Assembly (NCBI RefSeq): GCF_900499075.1
Contig: NZ_UIHC01000022.1
Span: 1 to 53,558 of the forward strand
Length of the DNA stretch: 53,558 nt
Reading direction: 5' to 3'
Origin: Roseinatronobacter ekhonensis
Lineage (GTDB): Bacteria > Pseudomonadota > Alphaproteobacteria > Rhodobacterales > Rhodobacteraceae
The first letter of the stretch is position 1. Each line of letters opens with the position of its first letter. Below, piece after piece: positions 9,126-17,897 of the stretch. Below the pieces are notes generated by a model, which saw only the letters and a list, made by a program, of their open reading frames with translations, ran no database searches and was not told where the DNA came from. Position numbers and translations under genes: made by a program.

Positions 9126-9967
9126 TGCGCGCGGCGGACCTGTTGGCCGAAGGCGTCGCGGCGCTGCGTGCGGCGGGGCTGGACGGCGCTGCGGGCGATG
9201 CGCGCGTGTTGCTGGCCCATGCGCTGGGTGTACCGCGCGACCGTCTGACCTTGGCCATGGCCGACCCGGCCCCCGACAGCGCAATTGCCTGCTTTCGTCG
9301 GGCAATCGCTGTGCGCGCGGAGCGCGTGCCAGTGGCACAGATTACCGGGCAGCGCGCGTTCTGGGGGCATAGCTTTATCGTAACCGCTGACGTGCTGGAC
9401 CCGCGCCCGGAAACCGAGACCCTGATAGAGGCCGCGCTGGAGCAACGCTTCGACACCGTGCTGGACCTTGGCACAGGGTCGGGCGCGATTGTGCTGAGCT
9501 TGCTGGCCGAGCGTGCGCAGGCCCGCGCGGTCGCCGTGGACCTGTCACAAGCCGCATTGGATGTGGCTGCGCGCAACGCGGATGCGCTTGGCGTGGCGCA
9601 GCGGGTCATATTCCAGCATTCTGACTGGTTTGCCGCCATAGAGGGGCGGTTCGACCTGATCGTGTCGAACCCGCCCTATATCGGCACGCCGGAACTGGCC
9701 GCGCTTGCGCCCGATGTGCGCGTGCATGAACCTCGCATGGCGCTGGTGCCCGCAGGTGATGACGGCTCCGGTCTGGCCGCATACCGTGTCATTTGCGCGC
9801 AGGCCGTGCGGCACCTGACCCCAGGTGGCTGGCTGATGGCAGAGATCGGCCACCGGCAGGGTGACGCGGTGCAAGCGCTGTTTCATGCGTCGGGACTGGT
9901 CAATGTCGGGTTGCGCCACGACCTTTCGGGCCACCCACGCGTGGTGTTGGGTCAGCGCAAACTATGA
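9125..9967 (+). CDS. prmC: release factor glutamine methyltransferase
   Basis: A 280-residue S-adenosylmethionine-dependent N5-glutamine methyltransferase that modifies the GGQ glutamine of RF1 and RF2. The AdoMet site reads VLDLGTGSGAIVLSLL, and the catalytic NPPY tetrapeptide is at residues 182-185 (IVSNPPYIGTPEL). The N-terminal helical domain ends with RPETETLIE, as usual in PrmC. The gene starts inside the prfA stop codon, the common prfA-prmC arrangement. Nothing about length or motifs is unusual. Confidence 0.96.
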   Translation: MRAADLLAEGVAALRAAGLDGAAGDARVLLAHALGVPRDRLTLAMADPAPDSAIACFRRAIAVRAERVPVAQITGQRAFWGHSFIVTADVLDPRPETETLIEAALEQRFDTVLDLGTGSGAIVLSLLAERAQARAVAVDLSQAALDVAARNADALGVAQRVIFQHSDWFAAIEGRFDLIVSNPPYIGTPELAALAPDVRVHEPRMALVPAGDDGSGLAAYRVICAQAVRHLTPGGWLMAEIGHRQGDAVQALFHASGLVNVGLRHDLSGHPRVVLGQRKL

Positions 9968-10174
9968 TAAATATGCCATAACCTGCCGTTTCGGGTGATT
10001 TTATCGGTCACGGGGCTTGCCACGAGCGGCGTTGCGTGGCACCAACTCTGCGCAGGTTGGTTCAGCACACGTTCGCTGCACCTGACACCCCGATCAGCGG
10101 TTCGCTCTTGCGCCTCTTTGGCGGCGCAGCGCGAAGCGCAAGATACGTCCCTATCTGGCTGGACATTTTACAAT

Positions 10175-10909
10175 ATGAGATCACCCAATAAACGTTCGCG
10201 TTCGAAGTCGAACCGCCCCAAGACGCTTGGAAACATCGTGAACCGCGTGTTCGACAGTTCCGGGCCCGAAGGCAAGGTGCGCGGCACCCCCCAACAGATT
10301 ATCGAGAAATATCAGTTTCTGGCCCGCGATGCACAGCTTGGCAATGACCGCGTTGCGGCTGAAAACTTTCAACAACATGCAGAGCATTACACTCGCATGT
10401 TGGCGCAAGCGCAGCGCGAGCAAGCCGCCGAACAGGAGGCCCGCCGCCAGCAGCAGGAAGACCAACGCGCCCGCAATGACGATCGTGGGCGCCAAAACAA
10501 TGGTCAGAACAATGGCCAGCAGGGCCAGAATAACGGTCAGAGCGGTCAGAACGGTCAGAACGGCAATGGCGGTCAGAACCACCAGCAGCGGCAGGCCGAG
10601 CAAAGCCAGCCCCCGCGCGACGACAGTGGCAATGCAAGCGATGCGTTCGATGTCGCCCCATCAAGCGATGACGACAGCAAGGCGCTTGTGGTAGAGACGC
10701 CGGAAGGCAACAGGCCCCCGCAGGAGACGCCCTCCGAGGCGACAGAGCAAAAGCCGCGCAACACGCGCAAGCCTCGCGCACCAAAGGCAGAGGCTAAGGC
10801 GGACGGCGATGCCCCCAAACCCCGCCGCGCGCCGCGCAAACCGCGCGCGCCGAAAGGCGAGGGGGACAGCCCCCCCGCACCGGAAATGAAATCTTCGGCG
10901 GCGGAATAG
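10175..10909 (+). CDS. DUF4167 domain protein with Asn/Gly/Gln-rich repeats
   Basis: A protein of 244 residues whose first 80 residues match the alphaproteobacterial DUF4167 domain: a very basic start (MRSPNKRSRSKSNRPK), then VRGTPQQIIEKYQFLARDAQ and AAENFQQHAEHYTRML. Residues from about 95 to 150 are low-complexity, built from short Asn-Gly-Gln repeats encoded by tandem GGTCAGAAC-like nonamers. The C-terminus is a Lys/Arg/Pro/Ala-rich tail (PRNTRKPRAPKAEAK). The two basic ends suggest RNA or DNA binding, which is inference; no function is established for the family to my knowledge. The start is set by the conserved N-terminus; the ribosome binding site is weak. The gene follows prfA-prmC after about 200 bases. 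Confidence 0.85.
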   Translation: MRSPNKRSRSKSNRPKTLGNIVNRVFDSSGPEGKVRGTPQQIIEKYQFLARDAQLGNDRVAAENFQQHAEHYTRMLAQAQREQAAEQEARRQQQEDQRARNDDRGRQNNGQNNGQQGQNNGQSGQNGQNGNGGQNHQQRQAEQSQPPRDDSGNASDAFDVAPSSDDDSKALVVETPEGNRPPQETPSEATEQKPRNTRKPRAPKAEAKADGDAPKPRRAPRKPRAPKGEGDSPPAPEMKSSAAE

Positions 10910-10910
10910 G

Positions 10911-11558
10911 CTACATCGGCAAGGCGTTTGGCAATATGCCAAGCGCCGAAGCCCCGTTCAGCACAAACTGAACCGACAGCGCCGACAGCAGCAGCCCGAA
11001 CAACCGCGTCAGCACCATCGTTCCGGTGCGGCGCAAGATGCGTTCCAGCGGGGCTGCGGCCAAAAAAGCCAGCAATACCAGAACGATCACCGCCAGCATG
11101 ACGCCGGTGATCAGCGCGACACCTTCCCATGATCCGCCAGTGTCATTGATCAGCAGCACCATGGTGGCCATCGCGCCCGGCCCGGCAATCAACGGCATGG
11201 CCAGCGGAAAGACCGACGGGTCATCGGCCAGATTGCCAGACCCTTCGTCGGCATGGTTCTGACGGCGCTCCGAGCGGCGGTCGAACAGCATGTCCAGCGC
11301 CGTCAGGAACAGCAAAAGCCCCCCCGCGATCTGGAACGCAGGCATGGAAATGCCGATGAACTGTAGGAAATCCTCGCCCGCAAGCGCAAAGGCTGTCAGC
11401 AGAAGCGCGGCGATAAAGCAGGCCCGCAAGCCGACAGCGCGGCGGTGTTGCGCGCTCATCCCTTGGGTCAGCGCCAGAAACAGCGGTGCCGTGCCAATCG
11501 GGTCAATAACCACGAACAGCGTGACGAAAGCAGAGATCAGGAACGGAATTTCCAGCAT
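10911..11558 (-). CDS. MarC family integral membrane protein
   Basis: A protein of 215 residues of the MarC/UPF0056 family, with six predicted membrane helices. The opening segment, AFVTLFVVIDPIGTAPLFLALT, and the internal FPLAMPLIAGPGAMATMVLL are family hallmarks. The family was once linked to multiple antibiotic resistance in E. coli, a link later withdrawn, so no transport substrate is known. The second of two adjacent ATG codons (11558) is better spaced from the AGGA upstream. It is convergent with the DUF4167 gene, with only one base between their ends, and lies just downstream of the dCTP deaminase gene, with which it may be cotranscribed. Confidence 0.9.
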   Translation of the reverse strand: MLEIPFLISAFVTLFVVIDPIGTAPLFLALTQGMSAQHRRAVGLRACFIAALLLTAFALAGEDFLQFIGISMPAFQIAGGLLLFLTALDMLFDRRSERRQNHADEGSGNLADDPSVFPLAMPLIAGPGAMATMVLLINDTGGSWEGVALITGVMLAVIVLVLLAFLAAAPLERILRRTGTMVLTRLFGLLLSALSVQFVLNGASALGILPNALPM

Positions 11559-11571
11559 CATATGTCCTGTA

Positions 11572-12648
11572 TCACCGGGCCTTGAAATGCTTGGCGAGCT
11601 TCAGGCCCTGCCCTTGGTAGTTCGACGCCAGATCGGCCCCGTATAACTGTTCGGGCCGCTCTGCCATGCGTTCATAGACCAGCCGCCCGACAATCTGCCC
11701 ATGTTCCAGCGCGAAAGGGGCTTCGTGGCAACGCACTTCCAGCACACCGCGCGCGCCGGTGCCACCCGCCGGTCCATGCCCAAAACCGGGGTCGAAAAAG
11801 CCCGCGTAATGCACACGAAATTCGCCCACCATGGCCAGATAAGGCGCCATTTCGGCGGCATAATCTGGCGGGATATGCACGGCCTCTCGGCTGACCAGAA
11901 TGTAGAACGCACCGGGGTCCAGAATGATCTGGCCGGTGTCGCTGTGCAGCTCTTCCCAGAAATCGCGCGGCGCATACGCGCCGATTCGGTCCAGATCAAT
12001 CACGCCGGTATGTGGCTTGGCGCGGTAGCCGACCAAAGTGTCTTGCGCGGGCTTCAGGTCGACCGAAAACCCCAACCCGTCAGAGATGACAGGATCGCCC
12101 GGCACCAGCGTTTCGCGCGCGTGCAGGTCGCGCAGGGCCGTGTCATCCAGCACGGCATGGCCGCGACGAAAGCGGATCTGGTTCAGCCGTTGACCGGGAC
12201 GCACCAGCACAGAGAAGGATCGCGGACAAATCTCGGCATAGAGCGGGCCATGATAGCCATCGGGCACGCGGTCGAATTCGGTTCCATCATCGGCAATGAC
12301 CCGCGTCAGCAAGTCCAGCCGCCCGGTAGAGCTTTTGGCATTGGTCACGGCATGCAGGCCTTGGGGCAGGGCGAGCTGCTCCATCAATTCCACGACATAG
12401 ACACAGCCCTTTTCCAGCACGGTGCCATTGTCGAGCGCCATCTCGTGCATCTCGAAATCCGCCAGCCGTTCGGCCACGCGCCGCCCTTTGCCCGCCAGGA
12501 AAGAGGCCCGCACGCGCCACGCCCGCGCGCCCAGGCGCAGGTCAAGGCTGGCGGGCTGCACCTGAGCATCGGTGACAGGCAGTTCCGCGGCGATCTGTCC
12601 GCGCGCGATCATCTCGCGCAGGGTTTGGGATGGCAAAACACCCTGCAT
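11572..12648 (-). CDS. dcd: 2'-deoxycytidine 5'-triphosphate deaminase, long form
   Basis: A protein of 358 residues, nearly twice the length of E. coli Dcd, matching the long alphaproteobacterial form made of two dUTPase-like halves. It converts dCTP to dUTP in thymidylate synthesis. The first half carries QVQPASLDLRLG and the AKSSTGRLDLLTRVI segment, where the serine-arginine region forms the nucleotide site; GPLYAEICPRSFSVLVRPGQ is the dUTPase-like core. The second half has FAPGYGF-like FFDPGFGHGPAGG and ALEHGQIVGRLVYE. The start is the ATG at 12648, with AAGGAG seven bases upstream. MarC follows in the same direction after ten bases. Confidence 0.93.
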   Translation of the reverse strand: MQGVLPSQTLREMIARGQIAAELPVTDAQVQPASLDLRLGARAWRVRASFLAGKGRRVAERLADFEMHEMALDNGTVLEKGCVYVVELMEQLALPQGLHAVTNAKSSTGRLDLLTRVIADDGTEFDRVPDGYHGPLYAEICPRSFSVLVRPGQRLNQIRFRRGHAVLDDTALRDLHARETLVPGDPVISDGLGFSVDLKPAQDTLVGYRAKPHTGVIDLDRIGAYAPRDFWEELHSDTGQIILDPGAFYILVSREAVHIPPDYAAEMAPYLAMVGEFRVHYAGFFDPGFGHGPAGGTGARGVLEVRCHEAPFALEHGQIVGRLVYERMAERPEQLYGADLASNYQGQGLKLAKHFKAR

Positions 12649-12788
12649 CTCATCACTCCTTGCACGCGGTCTGTCGCATGATCTGTCTTAGCGAAGCCTA
12701 TGAGACTTGGGAAGGGCAGCCGCGCACGGGTTGTGTGACCCCGATCGGGTTCCTAGGTGAAATGGAGTGCCAAAAAAAGGAGGCCCTT

Positions 12789-13067
12789 ATGGACCGTGAC
12801 GCATTCATAGAGAAAACCAAGGCCAAGATTGACGAGTGGAACGCCGAGATTGCCAAGCAAGAAGCGCAGATGCGCGGCGCTCAGGCGGATATGAAGCAAA
12901 AATATGAAGACCAGCTTGCAGACATGAAAGAGCAGCGCGATCAGTTCGAGAAAAAGCTGCACGAGGCGCGCGAAACCGGCGAAAAGGCGTGGTCCGAAAT
13001 GCAGTCGGGTTTCGAAGCGGCCTGGACCGACATTGCCAACGCATTCGAGCGGGCGACAAAACGCTGA
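12789..13067 (+). CDS. small coiled-coil protein (Sll1863-like)
   Basis: A 92-residue, highly charged, all-helical protein with no hydrophobic segment. Heptad-like spacing runs through residues 5-75 (KTKAKIDEWNAEIAKQEAQM and the following KYEDQLADMKEQRDQFEKKL), so it is almost certainly a coiled coil. It resembles small stress-related proteins annotated as Sll1863 family. The start is the ATG at 12789, preceded by a strong AAGGAGG. It ends 11 bases before the convergent tRNA-Pro gene. No catalytic residues are expected; a structural or stress role is inference. Confidence 0.8.
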   Translation: MDRDAFIEKTKAKIDEWNAEIAKQEAQMRGAQADMKQKYEDQLADMKEQRDQFEKKLHEARETGEKAWSEMQSGFEAAWTDIANAFERATKR

Positions 13068-13078
13068 CAGTGAAGAAA

Positions 13079-13155
13079 TGGTCGGGCTAGCAGGACTTGA
13101 ACCTGCGACCTTCCGTCCCCCAGACGGACGCGCTACCAGACTGCGCTATAGCCCG
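13079..13155 (-). tRNA. tRNA-Pro (anticodon GGG)
   Basis: A 77-base cloverleaf on the minus strand. The acceptor stem pairs CGGGCTA (13155-13149) with TAGCCCG (13089-13083), followed by discriminator A and an encoded CCA at 13081-13079. The D-arm reads GCGCAGTCTGGTAGCGC. The anticodon stem is TCCGT/ACGGA around the loop CTGGGGG, giving anticodon GGG. The T-arm contains GGTTCAAGTCC. The first base pair C1-G72 is typical of bacterial tRNA-Pro. It lies downstream of the MerR gene in the same direction, with a hairpin between them. Confidence 0.97.
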
Positions 13156-13228
13156 ACAAGCTATGGGCGGCGTTCTAACCGATTCAGCGCCGAGGGCAAG
13201 GGGCAATCCGCGCCCCACGCCCATTCAC

Positions 13229-13249
13229 AAAACCGGACTGGCCGGTTTT
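13229..13249. terminator. hairpin terminator downstream of MerR gene
   Basis: An 8-bp perfect stem AAAACCGG (13229-13236) / CCGGTTTT (13242-13249) with a five-base loop. The flanking A and T runs give it terminator character in both directions. It sits between the end of the leftward MerR gene and tRNA-Pro. Confidence 0.6.
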
Positions 13250-13306
13250 CTTAAACAGTTGTTGGGGCCGGTTGATACCGGCACACCCCGTCTCGCGAAC
13301 GGCGTG

Positions 13307-14230
13307 TCAGCCGTCCCGCGCGGCCATCTTCTGGACCAGCGTTTCAAGTCGCGCCATGGCCGCCGCATAGCTGTCTGCATTGCTGGGCGGAGCGGTGCGC
13401 AGCGCATGGGCAATGCCTGCGAAGCGGATCGGGCCTGCTTGTGCCGTCCCGGCCTCTAGTAGTGGCGCGAGCGCGGGCTCGGGGCCGGTGTCGACGGGTT
13501 GATCGTCCTCTATGCGCGCAGCTTCCGGCGTGTCCTGTGGCACATCCTCGGCCTTGTCGTTGATGTCAGGCACGGGCGCCGCTGCGATATCGGGGATGTC
13601 GGTCTCTGATGGTTGCGCCGCGGGAAGTTCCGTTGCGTCCGCAGCGTCGGGAATGTTCACCGTGTCGGGTGTTTCTTCCGGCTCTGTCGCGTCTGGCTCC
13701 GAGTCTTCGACCTGCTCGCTGGCAGGCTCTGCGTCAGGCGTGTCTTCCGTTGGCGGAACCGGCCTGTCTTCGGCTACGGCAGGGCCTGACGTGTCGGTGG
13801 CACTTGCCGCGTCGTCTTGCGCTGTTGCCGCTGTCTCGGGCGCAGGTGGCGTGGGTTCTGGCACGCTCTCCGCCGCGTCTGCACCCGTCGCTTGAGGGTC
13901 CGGGTCATTCGCCGCGATCACGACAGGCGGCGTCACCTCTCCATCCAGCACATCGTCGCCCAGCGGGGCCATGGCGGCGACGTGGCGCGCGCCTTTATCC
14001 TGCAGCAGTTTTTGCACACCACGGATGGTCATCCCCTGATCGTGCAACAGCAGTTTAATTCCGGACAGCAGGTCGATATCAGCGGGCCGATAGTAGCTCC
14101 GCCCGCCCGCGCGTTTCACAGGCTTGACCTGACTGAACTTGCTTTCCCAAAAGCGCAGAACATGCGCCGGGGTGTCCAGGGCATCGGCCGCTTCGCTGAT
14201 GGTGCGGAACGCCTCTGGTGCTTTGCGCAT
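13307..14230 (-). CDS. MerR family regulator with long acidic C-terminal tail
   Basis: A 307-residue protein. Residues 8-75 are a MerR-type winged helix-turn-helix: [23 protein letters not shown], then RRYYRP-like [21 protein letters not shown] and [11 protein letters not shown]. After residue 90 the sequence changes to an acidic Pro/Asp/Glu/Ala/Thr-rich stretch of about 150 residues with almost no basic residues. The last 50 residues become ordered again ([20 protein letters not shown], then [16 protein letters not shown]). No metal-binding cysteines are present, so it is not a classic metal sensor. The ihfA stop lies 16 bases upstream, so it probably ends the DUF177-rpmF-plsX-fabH-ihfA operon. 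The operator is unknown. Confidence 0.88.
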   Translation of the reverse strand: MRKAPEAFRTISEAADALDTPAHVLRFWESKFSQVKPVKRAGGRSYYRPADIDLLSGIKLLLHDQGMTIRGVQKLLQDKGARHVAAMAPLGDDVLDGEVTPPVVIAANDPDPQATGADAAESVPEPTPPAPETAATAQDDAASATDTSGPAVAEDRPVPPTEDTPDAEPASEQVEDSEPDATEPEETPDTVNIPDAADATELPAAQPSETDIPDIAAAPVPDINDKAEDVPQDTPEAARIEDDQPVDTGPEPALAPLLEAGTAQAGPIRFAGIAHALRTAPPSNADSYAAAMARLETLVQKMAARDG

Positions 14231-14246
14231 GAACTTGCCTTACTCG

Positions 14247-14552
14247 TTATTGCCCGGAATTACCCTGCGCGACGCGATCTTTCATCAGATGCGAGGGCCG
14301 GAAACTGAGCACGCGGCGCGGAGAGATCGGAACCTCTTCCCCCGTTTTGGGGTTGCGCCCCATGCGTGCATTCTTGTCGCGTGTCGAAAATGTGCCAAAA
14401 GACGATATCTTGACCTGCTCGCCCGCGACGAGCGCGTCGGAGATATGTTGCAGCATGCTGTCCACCAGCATGGCCGATTCGTTGCGCGACAGCCCAACCT
14501 CGCGGAATACCGCTTCGGTCAGGTCCATTCGTGTAAGAGTTTTATCAGACAT
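14247..14552 (-). CDS. ihfA: integration host factor subunit alpha
   Basis: A protein of 101 residues of the HU/IHF family. The sequence [19 protein letters not shown] at the N-terminus and the beta-arm [20 protein letters not shown] are those of IHF-alpha. The arm proline that intercalates into the minor groove is in the RNPKTG segment. The preceding [14 protein letters not shown] is the core sheet. With IhfB, encoded elsewhere, it bends DNA at specific sites in recombination and transcription. Of two adjacent ATGs, the second (14552) gives the family start [10 protein letters not shown] and a better spacing from the G-rich binding site. Confidence 0.95.
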   Translation of the reverse strand: MSDKTLTRMDLTEAVFREVGLSRNESAMLVDSMLQHISDALVAGEQVKISSFGTFSTRDKNARMGRNPKTGEEVPISPRRVLSFRPSHLMKDRVAQGNSGQ

Positions 14553-14636
14553 CATGCCCCCCGGCGTTTCCGAGCTAGTCTGCGCGAAAGCAATTTCCGA
14601 GTCAATATCAGGGGGTTGTGGCGGACCGTTAAAGCG

Positions 14637-15614
14637 TTACCAGCGCAGCACAACGGCGCCCCAGCTTAGCCCGCCACCGATGGCCTCGGTCACGATCACA
14701 TCGCCGGGGTTGAACTGGTCGCGGTCGGCCGCGACTGACAGCGCCAACGGAATGGACGCGGCAGAGGTGTTGCCGTGGTCCTGCACGGTCACGACGACCT
14801 TTTCCATCGGCACGCCCAGCTTTTGTGCGGTGCCGCGAATGATGCGCAGATTGGCCTGATGCGGCACGACCCAGTCGACATCGCCCGCACCAAGGTCTGC
14901 GCGCTCCAGCGCCGTGGTGGCGGTTTGAGCCAGTTTCTCGACCGCGTGCCGGAACACTTCGCGGCCCTGCATTTTCAACACGCCCGATGTGCCGGAGCGT
15001 GACACGCCGCCATCGACATAGAGCAGGTCGCGGTATTGGCCGTCCGAATTCAGGTCGACGCCCAGAATGCCGCGATCCTGCGAGGTGCCATCACTGTCCA
15101 CGGCTTCCAGCACCACAGCGCCCGCGCCATCACCGAACAGCACGCAGGTGCCCCGGTCGGTCCAGTCCATGATGCGCGAAAAGGTTTCAGCCCCGATGAC
15201 CAACACGCGTTTTGCCTGCCCGCCCAGAATAAGCCCGTTGGCATTGGCCAGTGCAAAGACAAAGCCAGCGCAGACGGCCTGTATGTCAAATGCAAACCCC
15301 TGACGGATGCCAAGCGCCGCCTGCACCTGTGTAGCGACGGCAGGAAAGGTGTAATCCGGGGTCGATGTGGCGACGATCACCGCATCAATCTGGTCGGGCG
15401 CAATGCCAGAGGCGGCAAGTGCGCGGCGGCCTGCATGGGCGGCAAGGTCCGAGGTGTATTCGCCTTCTGCTGCGAAATGGCGCCGCTCGATCCCCGAGCG
15501 CGAGACGATCCAGTCATCCGAGGTGTCGAGCATGGCCGCGAACTCGGAATTCGGCACCACCCGTTCGGGCAGATAGTGGCCGCAACCGCGAATTACCGCC
15601 CTTGTGGTGTTCAT
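14637..15614 (-). CDS. fabH: beta-ketoacyl-ACP synthase III
   Basis: A 325-residue condensing enzyme that starts fatty acid synthesis by joining acetyl-CoA with malonyl-ACP. The Cys-His-Asn triad is visible: the cysteine in DIQAVCAGFVFA, the histidine in VVPHQANLRII and the asparagine in QDHGNTSAASIPLAL. The glycine-rich C-terminus AIGGGLSWGAVVLRW is also typical. The ATG at 15614 overlaps the plsX stop by four bases (ATGA), so the two are translationally coupled, as is common for plsX-fabH. Confidence 0.96.
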   Translation of the reverse strand: MNTTRAVIRGCGHYLPERVVPNSEFAAMLDTSDDWIVSRSGIERRHFAAEGEYTSDLAAHAGRRALAASGIAPDQIDAVIVATSTPDYTFPAVATQVQAALGIRQGFAFDIQAVCAGFVFALANANGLILGGQAKRVLVIGAETFSRIMDWTDRGTCVLFGDGAGAVVLEAVDSDGTSQDRGILGVDLNSDGQYRDLLYVDGGVSRSGTSGVLKMQGREVFRHAVEKLAQTATTALERADLGAGDVDWVVPHQANLRIIRGTAQKLGVPMEKVVVTVQDHGNTSAASIPLALSVAADRDQFNPGDVIVTEAIGGGLSWGAVVLRW

Positions 15615-16729
15615 TCCTGACCCTCTGTGCCTGTGCTGTCACTGGCCGACATCTGCCGTTCCGCGACCGTGTCCATGACCGCGCTCAGCCGGTCCGACAT
15701 GCGTTCCTGAAAGCCTGACCGCGCCAATGTGAAGGCCAGCTTGATCGCCGAGGACACGCCCGTTGCATCGGCAGAGCCGTGCGATTTTACCACCGTGCCG
15801 TTCAGCCCCAGAAAGACCCCGCCATTCACACGGCTTGGATCGGTGCGCTTTTTCGCGCGGCGCATCGGGCGCAATGCCAAAAGCCCGGCGATCATCGCCC
15901 AAGGCGTGGCGGTCAATTCGCGGCGCAAAAGGTCGGAAATAAGCCGCGCGGTGCCTTCGCCGGTTTTCAGCGCGACATTGCCGGTAAAGCCGTCGGTAAC
16001 GATCACATCCACCCGTTCCGAGGGAATATCGCCGCCTTCGACAAAGCCGACAAACTCGAACTGGCCGATCTCTGCGGCTTGCGCGATCAGGATTGCGGCT
16101 TCCTTTATCTCTGCGCGGCCTTTGTGATCCTCTGTGCCGACATTCAGCAAGCCGACGCGGGGGCGGGGCATGTTGAACGCGTTGCGAAAATAGGCGGCGC
16201 CCATCATCGCGTATTGCAGAAGCGATTCTTCGTCGGCGCGCACATCGGCCCCGACATCTAGCATGGTGTTGAAGCCGGTCTTTCCGCGCGACGGCCAAAG
16301 GCATGCGATGGCGGGGCGGTGGACACCCGACAGCTTGCGCAGTTGCAACATGGAAACCGCCATCAGCGCGCCAGTATTGCCGCAGGACACGGTCGCTTGC
16401 GCCTGTCCAGAGCGTTGCGCTGCCAACGCGTTCCACATGGACGTGTCGCGCCCGTGGCGCATGACCTGCGCGGGCTTGTCATCCATCTTCACGGTGTCGG
16501 GGCTATGATGCACTGTCACACGCCCGCGCAGGGCGGTGTGACGCGCGACAAGCGGGTCGAGCACGGCGCTGTCGCCGTGCAGCAGGATCATCAGATCCGG
16601 GTTTTTTGAAACCGACTGCGCGCAGCCGTCGACAACGGCTTGCGGGCCTTGGTCGCCCCCCATAGCATCCACCGACACGGTAATCGTGCCGGGCTTGCCT
16701 TTGGCGCTGGTTTCAGGCGCGTCTGACAT
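15611..16729 (-). CDS. plsX: phosphate acyltransferase PlsX
   Basis: A 372-residue enzyme that converts acyl-ACP to acyl-phosphate, the acyl donor for PlsY in phospholipid synthesis. The hallmark TVSVDAMGGDQGP is at the N-terminus. Further conserved stretches are VSCGNTGALMA, TMLDVGADV and VIVTDGFTGNVALKTGEG. I place the start at the ATG at 16729, giving MSDAPETSAKG; AGGGT lies just upstream. Further upstream in-frame codons would run towards rpmF and are not conserved. It overlaps fabH by four bases. About 20 residues before the MGGD region are an unconserved extension. Confidence 0.95.
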   Translation of the reverse strand: MSDAPETSAKGKPGTITVSVDAMGGDQGPQAVVDGCAQSVSKNPDLMILLHGDSAVLDPLVARHTALRGRVTVHHSPDTVKMDDKPAQVMRHGRDTSMWNALAAQRSGQAQATVSCGNTGALMAVSMLQLRKLSGVHRPAIACLWPSRGKTGFNTMLDVGADVRADEESLLQYAMMGAAYFRNAFNMPRPRVGLLNVGTEDHKGRAEIKEAAILIAQAAEIGQFEFVGFVEGGDIPSERVDVIVTDGFTGNVALKTGEGTARLISDLLRRELTATPWAMIAGLLALRPMRRAKKRTDPSRVNGGVFLGLNGTVVKSHGSADATGVSSAIKLAFTLARSGFQERMSDRLSAVMDTVAERQMSASDSTGTEGQE

Positions 16730-16757
16730 CAAAGACCCTGACGCGGGACACTGGCAT

Positions 16758-16964
16758 TTAGGCCGCGTCGTCTTCCAGGTCGATCTCGGTCGCTTGGGCA
16801 ACCACTTCGCGATCAGCATAGTGGCCACAGGACGGGCACACGTGGTGCGGGCGCTTCAGTTCGCCGCAGCTGCTGCACTCGTTGGGGTTGGATGCGACCA
16901 ACGCGTCATGCGCACGGCGCATGTTACGGCGGGAACGGGTAACGCGGTTCTGTTGAACGGCCAT
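16758..16964 (-). CDS. rpmF: 50S ribosomal protein L32
   Basis: A 68-residue ribosomal protein of the large subunit. The basic N-terminus [20 protein letters not shown] and the zinc ribbon [20 protein letters not shown], with four cysteines in two CxxC pairs, identify it. The four-cysteine (zinc-binding) form is retained. It sits between the DUF177 gene and plsX in the usual order yceD-rpmF-plsX-fabH, which joins ribosome and lipid synthesis genes in one operon. Confidence 0.97.
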   Translation of the reverse strand: MAVQQNRVTRSRRNMRRAHDALVASNPNECSSCGELKRPHHVCPSCGHYADREVVAQATEIDLEDDAA

Positions 16965-17166
16965 GTCAAACCTCGGATGTCAGTGGCGCGGTGGCGGCCC
17001 GAATGTGGACGGGCCGGTTTGGCGCGAGTGTCTGTGGATACGAATTTCGGGCCGAATACACGGAATGTGCCGCGCTTCCAAGCCCTGTTCGCACGAAGGG
17101 CGCAAAATACAGGCGTTTTTTTGATGCGCAAGCCATGTTTGCCGGGACCGCGCCACTGGCGAGCTC

Positions 17167-17763
17167 TTAGGACGGGTCCAGCTTGTCGCGCAGTGCCTTT
17201 AGCCCGGCGAATGGCTTGACCGCGTCATCATCCAGCGGTGTCTCGCCTTCCGGTGCGGCGCGCAGCACGCCATCTTCGTTCATAGCAACGCCTTGGGCGC
17301 GCGGGAAATCGGGCGCTGCCAGCGCCAGCGCCTCGATCACCGTGGCAGAAAGGTCGATCTGCGTGCCCAGCGGCTCGAGTGTTTCGTCGATTGTCATCTC
17401 GACCTCGTCACCCTCCGGCTCTGGCAACTCTGCGGTAAAGCGGCGGATTACGCGTTCGTCGATTCGGGTTGTCACCGGGGCCAACGTAACGCTGCAAGGT
17501 TGCACAACGGTCGCGCCTAGACTGCCCGACAGTTCCCAATCCTGCGCCCCGACGGGCGCAAGCGTTCCATGAAAGCGCACCTTTCGCAGGGCGCTCAGCT
17601 CCAGATAGCGGGCGAGCGCGGCGCATTCTGCCGTGTCGGGTTCGATCAGGATGTCGCGGGCTTTGCGCCCGTTCAGGCTGGCTACGGACACGGGGGCTGC
17701 GATGCGCGGCATTTCGGAAAGCTCGGATGTCATGGGGTGCGGGGCCTTTTGTGTCTGGGTCAT
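17167..17763 (-). CDS. DUF177 (YceD-like) protein
   Basis: A protein of about 198 residues of the DUF177 family, whose members affect 23S rRNA accumulation in E. coli (YceD) and plants. The central QPCSVTLAPVTTRIDERVIRRF keeps the family cysteine and the following beta-strand region. An acidic stretch, PEPEGDEVEMTIDETLEPLG, precedes the conserved segment ATVIEALALAAPDFPRAQG. The likely start is the ATG at 17763 (MTQTQKAPHP), with another ATG at 17733; neither has a strong binding site. It opens the leftward operon with rpmF and is divergent from bamE. Confidence 0.88.
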   Translation of the reverse strand: MTQTQKAPHPMTSELSEMPRIAAPVSVASLNGRKARDILIEPDTAECAALARYLELSALRKVRFHGTLAPVGAQDWELSGSLGATVVQPCSVTLAPVTTRIDERVIRRFTAELPEPEGDEVEMTIDETLEPLGTQIDLSATVIEALALAAPDFPRAQGVAMNEDGVLRAAPEGETPLDDDAVKPFAGLKALRDKLDPS

Positions 17764-17897
17764 GGCATTGGTTGCGGCTGGCAAAGATATAAGGGCAAGG
17801 TTTCCATTCTTGAAGTGGGGGGCGTCCTTCTGTATCCCTTTGCGGGAAGCGTGCCTTATTTTAGCGGCACAGAACGGGTTAAAGGGCGGACCGGCCA

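Noticed and set aside
10041-10061. Near-perfect inverted repeat ACCAAC/GTTGGT between prmC and the DUF4167 gene
   Set aside because: The loop is itself palindromic, there is no T-run, and a single case gives no support for a function.
10455-10600. Possible CRISPR-like tandem repeats
   Set aside because: Repeats are nine bases, in frame and encode Asn-Gly-Gln; there are no spacers.
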